From positions 1 to 12,708 of the forward strand of contig CAMORE010000054.1 of assembly GCA_946623365.1 (NCBI GenBank): DNA of 12,708 bases. Direction: 5' to 3'. Every line of letters starts with the position of its first letter. Positions within the stretch are counted from its first letter, which is position 1. Below, piece by piece: positions 6,595 through 12,679 of this stretch. The notes under the pieces were generated by a model. The model ran no database searches. It was not told the DNA's origin and was given only the letters and a program-made list of their open reading frames with translations. Position numbers and translations under genes: made by a program. This DNA comes from an uncultured Acinetobacter sp. (lineage in GTDB: Bacteria > Cyanobacteriota > Vampirovibrionia > Gastranaerophilales > Gastranaerophilaceae).

Positions 6595-7614
6595 CTATTC
6601 TTCTACTTCAATTTTTTTAGGTAAAGATGATAATATTTCATCAATATTTGTTGTAGCGCAACCGAATTGTTTTATAACAATGCCTGCTGCAATGTTGCCG
6701 ATGATTGCTGCATACACAGGGTCAGCTCCTGTTGCAAGTGCAAGCGTATAAGTTGCGGTAACGGTATCACCCGCACCAGTGACATCAAATACTTTTGATT
6801 TATTAAACACAGGAATATGAGTATATCTTCCGTTTTTAGTAACAACAACCATTCCGTCAGAACCGCAAGTTATAAGAATTGCAAATGCATTAGTTTCTTG
6901 AATAATTTTATTTCCTGCCATTATATAGTCAGCTTTGTTTTTTAAGAAAATGCCGACATGTTTTTGAGTATCGGGAAGGTTTGGAGTTAAAGACGTAACC
7001 CCTTTATATCTGTGTAAATCTTTTTGAGCATCAACAATAACAGGTTTATCAAGGATTTTAGCAGTTTCAATTACAGATTGAATTACTTTATCAGTTAAAG
7101 TACCAATATGGTAATCCGAAAGTATTACTGCGTCATGGAGCGGAATTTGAAGTTTTATCTCATTAATTAGTTTATCTTCTGTTTCTGCTGATAGCGGAGT
7201 GCTTGTCTGCCTGTCGATTCTGACAATCTGCTGAGTAATTGATTGAGAACAAGAACCGGATATTCTCGTTTTAGTTGTCGTTTTGCGAGTTTTATCTGCA
7301 ATTAAGTTTGAACAATCAATATTTGCTTTTTTAAATGCCTCCTTCAAATCATTTGCCTGATAATCATCTCCGATTACGCCTAAAACAGTTACTTTTCCTC
7401 CATTTATTGCGGAAACATTATGTGCGGCGTTTGAAGCTCCTCCCAGTATGTGATTCGTATGTGAGTGTTGTAATATTAGGACGGGTGCTTCTCTTGAAAT
7501 TCTTTCAGTGTCACCGTAAATCATTTCATCTAAGGCTAAGTCTCCGATTACAAGTACTTTAGCTTTATTTAAATTTAGTATATGTTTTTTTAACTTATCT
7601 AAATCTATCTTCAT
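6595..7614 (-). CDS. hldA: D-glycero-D-manno-heptose 7-phosphate kinase (HldA-type PfkB kinase)
   Basis: A 339-residue PfkB/ribokinase-family enzyme that phosphorylates heptose 7-phosphate at C1 in ADP-heptose synthesis for LPS core or other surface glycans. Evidence: VLVIGDLALDE (20-30), YGDTERISREAP (33-44, matching the YGxTxRISxEAP stretch of RfaE/HldE), the substrate glycines GGASNAAHN (58-66), SDYHIG (166-171), TPNLPD (210-215) and the anion-hole/catalytic motif DVTGAGDT (277-284) with Asp283 as the predicted base. It is kinase-only: no C-terminal cytidylyltransferase domain as in bifunctional HldE (about 475 residues). The nucleotidyltransferase, isomerase and epimerase are not in this window. 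It is the first gene of the minus-strand run, with an extended -10 promoter at 7672-7680. Other PfkB sugar specificity cannot be excluded. Confidence 0.88.
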   Translation of the reverse strand: MKIDLDKLKKHILNLNKAKVLVIGDLALDEMIYGDTERISREAPVLILQHSHTNHILGGASNAAHNVSAINGGKVTVLGVIGDDYQANDLKEAFKKANIDCSNLIADKTRKTTTKTRISGSCSQSITQQIVRIDRQTSTPLSAETEDKLINEIKLQIPLHDAVILSDYHIGTLTDKVIQSVIETAKILDKPVIVDAQKDLHRYKGVTSLTPNLPDTQKHVGIFLKNKADYIMAGNKIIQETNAFAILITCGSDGMVVVTKNGRYTHIPVFNKSKVFDVTGAGDTVTATYTLALATGADPVYAAIIGNIAAGIVIKQFGCATTNIDEILSSLPKKIEVEE

Positions 7615-7631
7615 TTCATCTTCTCTTATGA

Positions 7632-7660
7632 TTGCTTAACATTAAAATCTAATATATAAT
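7632..7660 (+). promoter_or_regulatory. sigma70-type promoter for the 7698 gene
   Basis: -35 TTGCTT (7632-7637), a 17-nt spacer and a perfect -10 TATAAT (7655-7660). Predicted transcript start is near 7667, about 30 nt before the ATG. It overlaps the divergent hldA promoter region. Confidence 0.7.
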
Positions 7661-7671
7661 ATTATGTATAC

Positions 7672-7680
7672 ATTATAACA
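7672..7680 (-). promoter_or_regulatory. extended -10 promoter for the hldA run
   Basis: On the minus strand TGTTATAAT is a perfect extended -10 (TGnTATAAT). No good -35 is seen 17 nt upstream, as is common for extended -10 promoters. The leader to hldA would be about 50 nt. The two divergent transcripts would start within a few bases of each other, so they may compete. Confidence 0.6.
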
Positions 7681-7697
7681 AAAAAAAGAGAGTTTTC

Positions 7698-8621
7698 ATG
7701 GCAGGAAGTTTTTATAACAATAAAGATTCAATGGACATAAGCGAGCTGGCTTCATTAAATGAAGAAATTTCTGACGATTTAATCAGTGAATTACAGCAAA
7801 AATTAGCTCCTCAGGCAAATGCTCTAACAACAGAATCTCAGTTGATAAATGAAAATGACGATTCTGCCTTATTTGAAGAACCGGAAACCCCGCCGGAAGT
7901 AAATAATGAAATAAAACAAGAAGAATTAAAAGAACCCGAACAAGTTTCGGAACCTCTGTCTCCTGAAACAGCTCAAACAACTGAAAATACTAACTTATCC
8001 GAGCCGCAAAAAAAAGAAAAACTTGAAGTAAATCAAAACTTTGATGACAATTTTATAAAAAAATATAAAGCAAAATTAAAAAATAAAGCAATGGCAGCCG
8101 GAAAGCAAGATGAAGACACTTCGTTGATGTCCAGATCGTCTGCGCAAAATAATGAACAAACCGATGCTTCTGCTTCTGAAAATAAAGATGGTGCTGATGG
8201 TGAACCTATAGAAAAGCTAACGCAGGGTAATATTACAGAAAGAAAATTGTCACAGGAAGTAAAAGATTATAATGATAGTCTGGATTTTCTGGATGGGAAT
8301 GTAAAATATTCCAAATACGTTATATACATAGACCCGCAAAACGTTGATTTTATAGAGGGACTAACAGTAAAAGAAAGAAAAAACTTAATAAACAGTATTC
8401 TAAGACAACAGGATGATATAGCAATCACCAGACGGCGGTTTAAGGTTATGCGGACTATTTTTATACATGCTCTTGTTGCTATTTTAATATTTTTGGCATC
8501 AGTTCCTGTTGTGTATTATGCAATAAACGCTTCTCTTGAAGCAACTATAAATAACCATAGAAGTGCTCAGTCTAATTGGCAAACTCTTTATAAAGAACAT
8601 GGGAAAATTCCTAAAAATTAA
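7698..8621 (+). CDS. unknown; long acidic disordered region with one C-terminal membrane helix
   Basis: I do not recognise this 307-residue protein. Residues 1-120 are low-complexity, acidic and Pro/Glu-rich (EEPETPPEVNNEIKQEELKE), and 120-185 are charged and probably disordered. A more ordered part follows (VKYSKYVIYIDPQNVDFIEGLTVKERKNLINSIL at about 202-235). A single membrane helix lies at about 253-275 (IFIHALVAILIFLASVPVVYYA), preceded by RRRFKVMR, which by the positive-inside rule puts the long N-terminal part in the cytoplasm and about 32 residues outside. No N-terminal signal peptide. A GAGAG stretch 5 nt before the ATG serves as ribosome binding site, with a good promoter. The topology suggests a membrane-tethered cytoplasmic adaptor; no function is assigned. 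Its stop codon shares TTAA with the convergent gene. Confidence 0.75.
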   Translation: MAGSFYNNKDSMDISELASLNEEISDDLISELQQKLAPQANALTTESQLINENDDSALFEEPETPPEVNNEIKQEELKEPEQVSEPLSPETAQTTENTNLSEPQKKEKLEVNQNFDDNFIKKYKAKLKNKAMAAGKQDEDTSLMSRSSAQNNEQTDASASENKDGADGEPIEKLTQGNITERKLSQEVKDYNDSLDFLDGNVKYSKYVIYIDPQNVDFIEGLTVKERKNLINSILRQQDDIAITRRRFKVMRTIFIHALVAILIFLASVPVVYYAINASLEATINNHRSAQSNWQTLYKEHGKIPKN

Positions 8622-9337
8622 GCTGCATTTCTTGATTTGTATGCATCAATAACATCACCGGCAAGATTATAGCATAATGCACTTCCTCCTACTGAAAAAC
8701 CTGCAAATGATAAGCCTTTTGCAACAGGTGGTAAGAATTTACACATTTTCCCTATAAACTTTTTAACAGCTCCACAATCTTTTAATGCCTCTTCTTGTTT
8801 TTCAAATAAAGCTGCATATTTTGCTGTTTTTTCGCTTAACAGTCCTTCTTTTGATTTAATTGTGTTAATTCCGTTTTCTCTGATTGCATTAGAAGTTCCG
8901 AAAAGCATTTTATGAGCGCCTTCAAATGCAAGCATGCCTCCATACATAGCTCCGTTTTGAATCAAAGCGGTTTCCTTATCTTCGGAACTGAGTGCATTAG
9001 CAAGTGTTGCAGCTCCAATCATACCATTAATGCTTATATGCTTTGTCAGAGTATTGACCCCTTTATTAATATCACTAAATATACTTGTTGTTTTTGCAAG
9101 TTCACTTGCATTTCCGTTAACAATAGCAGTATTTACTGCGGGAGTTTTCTTAATATCATCAGCAACAGCAACAACACCTTCTCCTAATTTTACAAGTTGA
9201 ACGGCTGCAACTCCTGCATTCATTACGCTTGCAGGTGCGGATTCCGCTTCAACACTTTTATCTGCTCTTCTTGGAGCAAATATTGATTTTGAAACAATTG
9301 ACGGAACAAATGCTGATATTACTGTGCATGCTGCCAT
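8618..9337 (-). CDS. unknown Ala/Gly-rich protein with hydrophobic segments
   Basis: A 239-residue protein with no recognised family. It is rich in small residues and has several moderately hydrophobic or amphipathic stretches: 1-21 (MAACTVISAFVPSIVSKSIF), 40-60 (NAGVAAVQLVKLGEGVVAVAD), 105-116 (GMIGAATLANAL), 128-148 (NGAMYGGMLAFEGAHKML) and 203-229 (PPVAKGLSFAGFSVGGSALC...). These look more like membrane-associating or helical-bundle segments than a clear signal peptide. AAAGG lies about 9 nt before the ATG. The exact 20-nt element at 9365-9384 is 27 nt upstream of the start, suggesting that it belongs to a set of co-regulated genes, one of which may start just left of the window. It overlaps the convergent gene by 4 nt. 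Confidence 0.72.
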   Translation of the reverse strand: MAACTVISAFVPSIVSKSIFAPRRADKSVEAESAPASVMNAGVAAVQLVKLGEGVVAVADDIKKTPAVNTAIVNGNASELAKTTSIFSDINKGVNTLTKHISINGMIGAATLANALSSEDKETALIQNGAMYGGMLAFEGAHKMLFGTSNAIRENGINTIKSKEGLLSEKTAKYAALFEKQEEALKDCGAVKKFIGKMCKFLPPVAKGLSFAGFSVGGSALCYNLAGDVIDAYKSRNAA

Positions 9338-9364
9338 ATATATTTACCTTTACACACTAAAACA

Positions 9365-9384
9365 CTTACATATATATAAAGTAT
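9365..9384. repeat. 20-nt upstream element, copy 2
   Basis: Identical to 5-24. On the minus strand it reads as an AT-rich stretch containing TTATATATAT, able to serve as a -10 region, 27 nt before the ATG of the 8618-9337 gene. A GC pair 18 nt upstream is conserved in both copies. Confidence 0.55.
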
Positions 9385-9410
9385 TTTATTTGAAAAAATT
9401 TGCTTATTTT

Positions 9411-9435
9411 TTACAAATTTTTACAAATTTTTACA
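9411..9435. repeat. 10-bp tandem repeat TTACAAATTT
   Basis: Two and a half copies of TTACAAATTT (9411-9420, 9421-9430, then TTACA at 9431-9435), in helical phase, between the stop of the CNNM-type gene and the promoter element of the 8618-9337 gene. On the minus strand the units read AAATTTGTAA upstream of that promoter. Could be an activator site or UP-like AT tract. Confidence 0.5.
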
Positions 9436-9450
9436 TAAATACAATTAATT

Positions 9451-10794
9451 TTATGCTTCAGTTTGCTCCGGTTGTTCGTCGGTTGAATTTTTTATAATTT
9501 CAAGTTGTGTAATTCTTGCGCCGTCTACTTCTTTGACAGTAAAAGATAAACCTTTGAAAGAAACCGAATCTCCGATCTCTGCAATTCTGCCTAGCAGCTT
9601 AACTACCAAACCTCCGATTGTTTCGACATCATCTTCTTCAAATATATCAGCATTAAGTCCAAAGAATTCAGCAAGTTCATCAGTTCTCATCATAGCGTTT
9701 GCAATATACTGATTTTCTGCAATTTCTTCTATATTTACCCCTTCCTCTTCTTCGTCGAATTCATCCTGAACTTCACCTATAATTTCTTCCAAAACATCTT
9801 CTAACGTTATTAATCCGGCAGTTCCGCCGTATTCATCAACTACTACCGCCATTTGAATATGTGTTTTCTTAAATTCAAGCATTAAATTATCTAAAGTCAT
9901 TGTTTCAGGAACTAAGATAATCGGTCGTATTAAAGACGGAACGGAGTATTCTTCTTTAGTCATTGCTATTGCATATAAATCTTTTACATGCATAAAACCT
10001 ATGATTTTATCAATATTTTCTTTTTCGTAAACAGGATATCTGGTGTATCCGTTTTCTAATGCCAGTTTGTTTATTTCGTCATAAGAAATATCTTCCGGTA
10101 CGCAAATCATATCTGTTCTCGGAATCATAACCTGTTTAGCCATTAGGTCAGAAAATTTAAACATATTATGAAGCATTTCCGCTTCAGTTTCATTCAAAAC
10201 ACCTTCATTATAACTGGCATCCACAAGCATATCCAATTCTTCGGTAGAATGGACGAGCGATGTGTCATCATTATCCGCATGTAAAATCTTAAGCAGTTTG
10301 TCACCAGAAATTTGAAGAATCCATACAAAAGGCTTAAATAATGTTATAAACAAACTCATAGGTGCTGCGATAATTAATGCTAATTCTTCAGTATGTTTTA
10401 GAGCAAGGCACTTTGGCAATTGTTCTCCAAGTAGCACATGAAAGTATGTAACCAAAATAAAAGCAACGGGAATCGCAATTGCGTGAGCTGCAATATTACT
10501 AAACGGAATTATACTAATCACCGGAGTTATTAATTCTACCATTGTAGCTTCTGCAACCCAACCAAGAGCAATACTTGCAATTGTTACTCCAAGCTGTGCC
10601 GCTGCAAGCATTTTGTTAACATTGTCAACCAGTTTTAAAGCAATTTCAGCCCTTTTATTACCATCATTACAAAGCTGTTCCAGTCGGGTCTTTCTAACTT
10701 TAACGAGGGCAAATTCCGCTGCTACAAAAAAACCGTTTACAAATAACAGAAAAGCTATAATAAATATATTAATGAATATGTCCGGTATGTCCAT
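9451..10794 (-). CDS. CNNM/CorC-type membrane protein (DUF21 + CBS pair + CorC_HlyC)
   Basis: A 447-residue inner-membrane protein of the HlyC/CorC (CNNM) family, thought to act in Mg2+/Co2+ transport or efflux; the 'hemolysin' name is historical. Domains in order: DUF21 (about 1-190) with membrane helices at about 6-27 (...FFVAAEFALVKVRKTRLEQL), 63-82, 100-124 and 139-163; linker LDMLVDASYNEGVLNETEAEML; CBS pair (about 218-340) with MIPRTDMICVP, RYPVYEKE, IIGFMHVKDL and AVVVDEYGGTAGLITLEDVL; an acidic hinge EFDEEEEG; and CorC_HlyC (about 358-433) with ANAMMRTDELAEFFG and ETIGGLVVKLLGRIAEIGD. The CBS pair in this family can bind adenine nucleotides with Mg2+. The length is complete for the family. 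AAGGA lies 13 nt from the ATG, a long spacing, but an in-frame stop directly precedes the ATG, so the start is fixed. Confidence 0.93.
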   Translation of the reverse strand: MDIPDIFINIFIIAFLLFVNGFFVAAEFALVKVRKTRLEQLCNDGNKRAEIALKLVDNVNKMLAAAQLGVTIASIALGWVAEATMVELITPVISIIPFSNIAAHAIAIPVAFILVTYFHVLLGEQLPKCLALKHTEELALIIAAPMSLFITLFKPFVWILQISGDKLLKILHADNDDTSLVHSTEELDMLVDASYNEGVLNETEAEMLHNMFKFSDLMAKQVMIPRTDMICVPEDISYDEINKLALENGYTRYPVYEKENIDKIIGFMHVKDLYAIAMTKEEYSVPSLIRPIILVPETMTLDNLMLEFKKTHIQMAVVVDEYGGTAGLITLEDVLEEIIGEVQDEFDEEEEGVNIEEIAENQYIANAMMRTDELAEFFGLNADIFEEDDVETIGGLVVKLLGRIAEIGDSVSFKGLSFTVKEVDGARITQLEIIKNSTDEQPEQTEA

Positions 10795-10827
10795 TCAGTA
10801 TAAAATATCCTTTAAGTTACAAATCTG

Positions 10828-10856
10828 ATTTTACAATACATTACTAAATTTTGCAA
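10828..10856 (-). promoter_or_regulatory. promoter for the CNNM-type gene
   Basis: On the minus strand, -35 TTGCAA (10851-10856), a 17-nt spacer and -10 TAAAAT (10828-10833); predicted start near 10821, giving a leader of about 27 nt. Confidence 0.6.
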
Positions 10857-11128
10857 ATTTGAATAAAACATGTTGAATCAAACTAAAGTATGATAAAAAT
10901 CTAACTAATTTAGAATTAAAAAATATAATAAATTATTTTAGTATGTTAGTGTGAAGGAATAAAATATACATTTATCCTAACAAAAGCGGAAAAAGAGAAA
11001 AGAATTCTTTTTTTCAAATGTGAATACTACCCCTATGCTATTTTTTTGAATAGCATAAAAGGCTTATGCGTTCTTTGTGTGCGTATAGGCTTATCAAGGA
11101 TGAAGAAAGAAAAGAAAGGAAATCGATT
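10857..11128. other. flagellin upstream region
   Basis: A gene-free, AT-rich divergent region. It holds a 14-bp palindrome AAAAGAATTCTTTT (10998-11011), the paired hairpins at 11034-11069, and a direct repeat AGGCTTAT (11060-11067 and 11087-11094). I found no convincing flagellar sigma28 promoter. The best sigma70-like pair is weak (TTTTCA 11011-11016, 17 nt, TATGCT 11034-11039). If that is the promoter, the hairpin arm would overlap the -10 box. The flagellin frame is open back to 11066, but residues before MASITINT do not match flagellin. Confidence 0.5.
11034..11069 (+). promoter_or_regulatory. mutually exclusive hairpins in the flagellin leader
   Basis: Hairpin A pairs TATGCTATT (11034-11042) with AATAGCATA (11049-11057), 9 bp with a 6-nt loop. 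Hairpin B pairs GCATAA (11053-11058) with TTATGC (11064-11069), 6 bp with a 5-nt loop. Bases 11053-11057 are used by both, so only one can form at a time. Located 60-95 nt before the flagellin ATG. Confidence 0.5.
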
Positions 11129-12226
11129 ATGGCTTCAATCACAATCAACACAAACCTTGCGTCATTGACAGCGCAGCACAATTTGTCAATAGCAACAAGC
11201 GGTATGAATACTGCAATGGAACGTTTAACTACCGGTTACAGAATTAACTCAGGTAAAGACGACGCTGCCGGTTCTGCAGTATCAACATTAATGGAAGCGC
11301 AAATTTCCGGTTATGATGTTGCTGAATCAAATGCTACAATGGGCTTATCACTTTTGGATACCGCAGAAGGTGTTTTAAACATTGTTGGTGATTATCTTCA
11401 ACGTATCAGAGATTTGACCGAACAAGCAGCAAACGGAACGTACGGTACTTCTTCTATGACAGCAATCAGAACGGAAGTTCAACAAAGAATGGAAGAAATT
11501 AACCGTTTGTGTACGGTTATCGACTTTAACGGCATAACACTGCTTGACGGAAAGAGTGTCGCAGCTACTTCTACTAACGGTATAAACATTCAAGTTAGTA
11601 ACAATTCCGGTAAAAACAATATTATTAACTTGAAGTATACTATTTTTGAAGCTGCAACTTGTACTGCTTTATTTATCACAAATAATGCTAAATCAGAGCA
11701 TAAAGGAGAATCCGGTTATAATATTGATTGGTATAAAAGATCCGGTGCCGATACAACAGCATTAGAAGCAAGGGTTAAAGGTGACGGAGAGTATACATCA
11801 AGTGACGGCAGAAAATATAACTATTCTGACAGAACTAAGTATGAAGATATCAATGCTAAAAAATATGATGTATATGATGACAGAAAACCAATCACAGGTG
11901 CAAAAAGCTGTATAACAGCAATCTGTGACGCTGTATACACAGATGATGCAACTGCTCGTGAATTCTTATCATTCATTGATGATGCAATCGAAAACGTATC
12001 AAACAGAACAGCTCTTATCGGTGCATATATGAACAGGGTAGAATCAGCTGTTGATGCGATAAGTGTACAAAAGGAGAACATCGTATCAGCTAACTCTTCT
12101 ATCAAGGATGCTGATGTTGCTACAGAATCTTCTAACTATATTAAATATCAAATTCTGCAGCAATCATCATCAACACTTCTTGCTACTGCAAACCAAACAC
12201 CAAGCATAGCGTTGAACTTGATATAG
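11129..12226 (+). CDS. fliC: flagellin
   Basis: A 365-residue flagellar filament subunit, exported through the flagellar type III apparatus. The N-terminal D0/D1 region (1-140) has MASITINTNLASLTAQHNLS, LTTGYRINSGKDDAAG, QRIRDLTEQAANGTYG and the FNGITLLDG block; the C-terminal D1/D0 region (about 275-365) has ENVSNRTALIGAYMNRVE, IKDADVATESSNY and QILQQSSSTLLATANQ. The central part (about 165-270) is variable, Tyr/Lys/Asp-rich and unlike common flagellins. Four cysteines (128, 178, 261, 266) are present, unusual for flagellin. The start is ATG 11129, with AAGGA about 9 nt upstream and flagellin homology from residue 1. It ends with tandem stops TAG TGA and is followed by a strong terminator, so it is probably monocistronic. 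The start of the filament gene lies far from any other flagellar gene in this window. Confidence 0.95.
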   Translation: MASITINTNLASLTAQHNLSIATSGMNTAMERLTTGYRINSGKDDAAGSAVSTLMEAQISGYDVAESNATMGLSLLDTAEGVLNIVGDYLQRIRDLTEQAANGTYGTSSMTAIRTEVQQRMEEINRLCTVIDFNGITLLDGKSVAATSTNGINIQVSNNSGKNNIINLKYTIFEAATCTALFITNNAKSEHKGESGYNIDWYKRSGADTTALEARVKGDGEYTSSDGRKYNYSDRTKYEDINAKKYDVYDDRKPITGAKSCITAICDAVYTDDATAREFLSFIDDAIENVSNRTALIGAYMNRVESAVDAISVQKENIVSANSSIKDADVATESSNYIKYQILQQSSSTLLATANQTPSIALNLI

Positions 12227-12247
12227 TGAGAGATTAGATTAAATAAA

Positions 12248-12266
12248 ATAAAGGTTAATCCTTTAT
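12248..12266 (+). repeat. small inverted repeat after flagellin stop
   Basis: ATAAAGG (12248-12254) and CCTTTAT (12260-12266), perfect 7-bp stem with a 5-nt loop, 21 nt after the flagellin stop. No T-run follows, so it is more likely an mRNA 3' stabilising stem than a terminator. Confidence 0.4.
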
Positions 12267-12290
12267 AATTTGCACAGGAAATATAAAAGT

Positions 12291-12339
12291 ATAAATTGAA
12301 GCCGCCCCGCGGGAAACCCGGGGTGGTTTTTCAATTTAT
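12291..12339 (+). terminator. flagellin terminator
   Basis: A long GC-rich hairpin. Outer stem ATAAATTGAA (12291-12300) pairs with TTCAATTTAT (12330-12339). Inner stem GCCGCCCC (12301-12308) pairs with GGGGTGGT (12320-12327) using two G-U pairs, and GGG (12311-12313) with CCC (12317-12319) around an AAA loop. The run of five T after the GC stem (12327-12331) makes it an intrinsic terminator. Confidence 0.85.
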
Positions 12340-12367
12340 GCAACAAAAAACATATTTTGTTGCATAA
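12336..12367. repeat. inverted repeat 2 downstream of flagellin
   Basis: A perfect 13-bp stem, arms 12336-12348 and 12355-12367 (core ATGCAACAAAA/TTTTGTTGCAT), 6-nt loop. It overlaps the last bases of the terminator by 4 nt and could act as a backup terminator on either strand. Confidence 0.6.
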
Positions 12368-12372
12368 CACCC

Positions 12373-12408
12373 AAATTCTATCCTCTCCCATTGGAGAGGA
12401 TAGAATTT
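12373..12408. repeat. inverted repeat 3 downstream of flagellin
   Basis: A perfect 16-bp stem, arms 12373-12388 and 12393-12408 (core TCCTCTCC/GGAGAGGA), 4-nt loop CATT. It has the look of REP-like or terminator hairpins dispersed in many genomes, though no second copy lies in this window. Confidence 0.6.
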
Positions 12409-12459
12409 CTTAACGAATGTCAACGTGTTTAGAAATTCTTGGTGAAAGTCAAATTTCTG
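12402..12459. repeat. possible diverged 29-nt tandem duplication
   Basis: 12402-12430 and 12431-12459 align without gaps; the first 22 positions match at 17 (shared AGAA.TTCTT and GTCAA). An AGAAATT/AATTTCT inverted repeat (12431-12437, 12452-12458) lies in the second unit. Weak evidence. Confidence 0.3.
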
Positions 12460-12492
12460 TCTTTTTATTAATAATTAATTTTCTGTATTTAT

Positions 12493-12592
12493 GTACTTTC
12501 TTTCTTCCTTTTATTTCGGAGGTAAGGGGTAAATCCAAGATGCAAATTGATAAGTAAAGCATCTCCGCTTATTGAAAAAAGAAAGAAAGTAC
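12493..12592. repeat. spaced inverted repeat with purine-rich arm
   Basis: GTACTTTCTTTCTT (12493-12506) and AAGAAAGAAAGTAC (12579-12592) are perfect 14-bp inverted arms 72 nt apart. Inside, AGATGC/GCATCT (12538-12543, 12559-12564) could form an inner stem. The right arm continues as CAAAGAAAGAAGG. This purine phrase resembles sequences I recall from intergenic regions of many bacteria. It could be a small dispersed repeat or a structured RNA. Confidence 0.5.
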
Positions 12593-12634
12593 CAAAGAAA
12601 GAAGGAAAACACCGGCTGAATAAGCTGTTTACAT

Positions 12635-12679
12635 CAGCCTTCGGCTGAAGGATTGAATGGCTGGTTCGGCAAAGCCGAA
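12635..12679. repeat. small GC-rich hairpins near the right edge
   Basis: CAGCC-TTC-GGCTG (12635-12647), overlapped by the alternative CCTTC-GGCT-GAAGG (12638-12651), and TTCGGC-AAA-GCCGAA (12665-12679). The stretch from 12610 on is clearly richer in GC than the rest of the window and may be the start of another repeat or element beyond the edge. Confidence 0.45.

Noticed and set aside
10857..11045. Flagellar sigma28 promoter for flagellin
   Set aside because: No TAAA-N15-GCCGATAA-like arrangement could be found; only a weak sigma70-like pair is visible.
11066..11128. 21-residue N-terminal extension of flagellin
   Set aside because: Flagellin homology starts at MASITINT; a good AAGGA site precedes ATG 11129, and the extension contains leader hairpin sequence.
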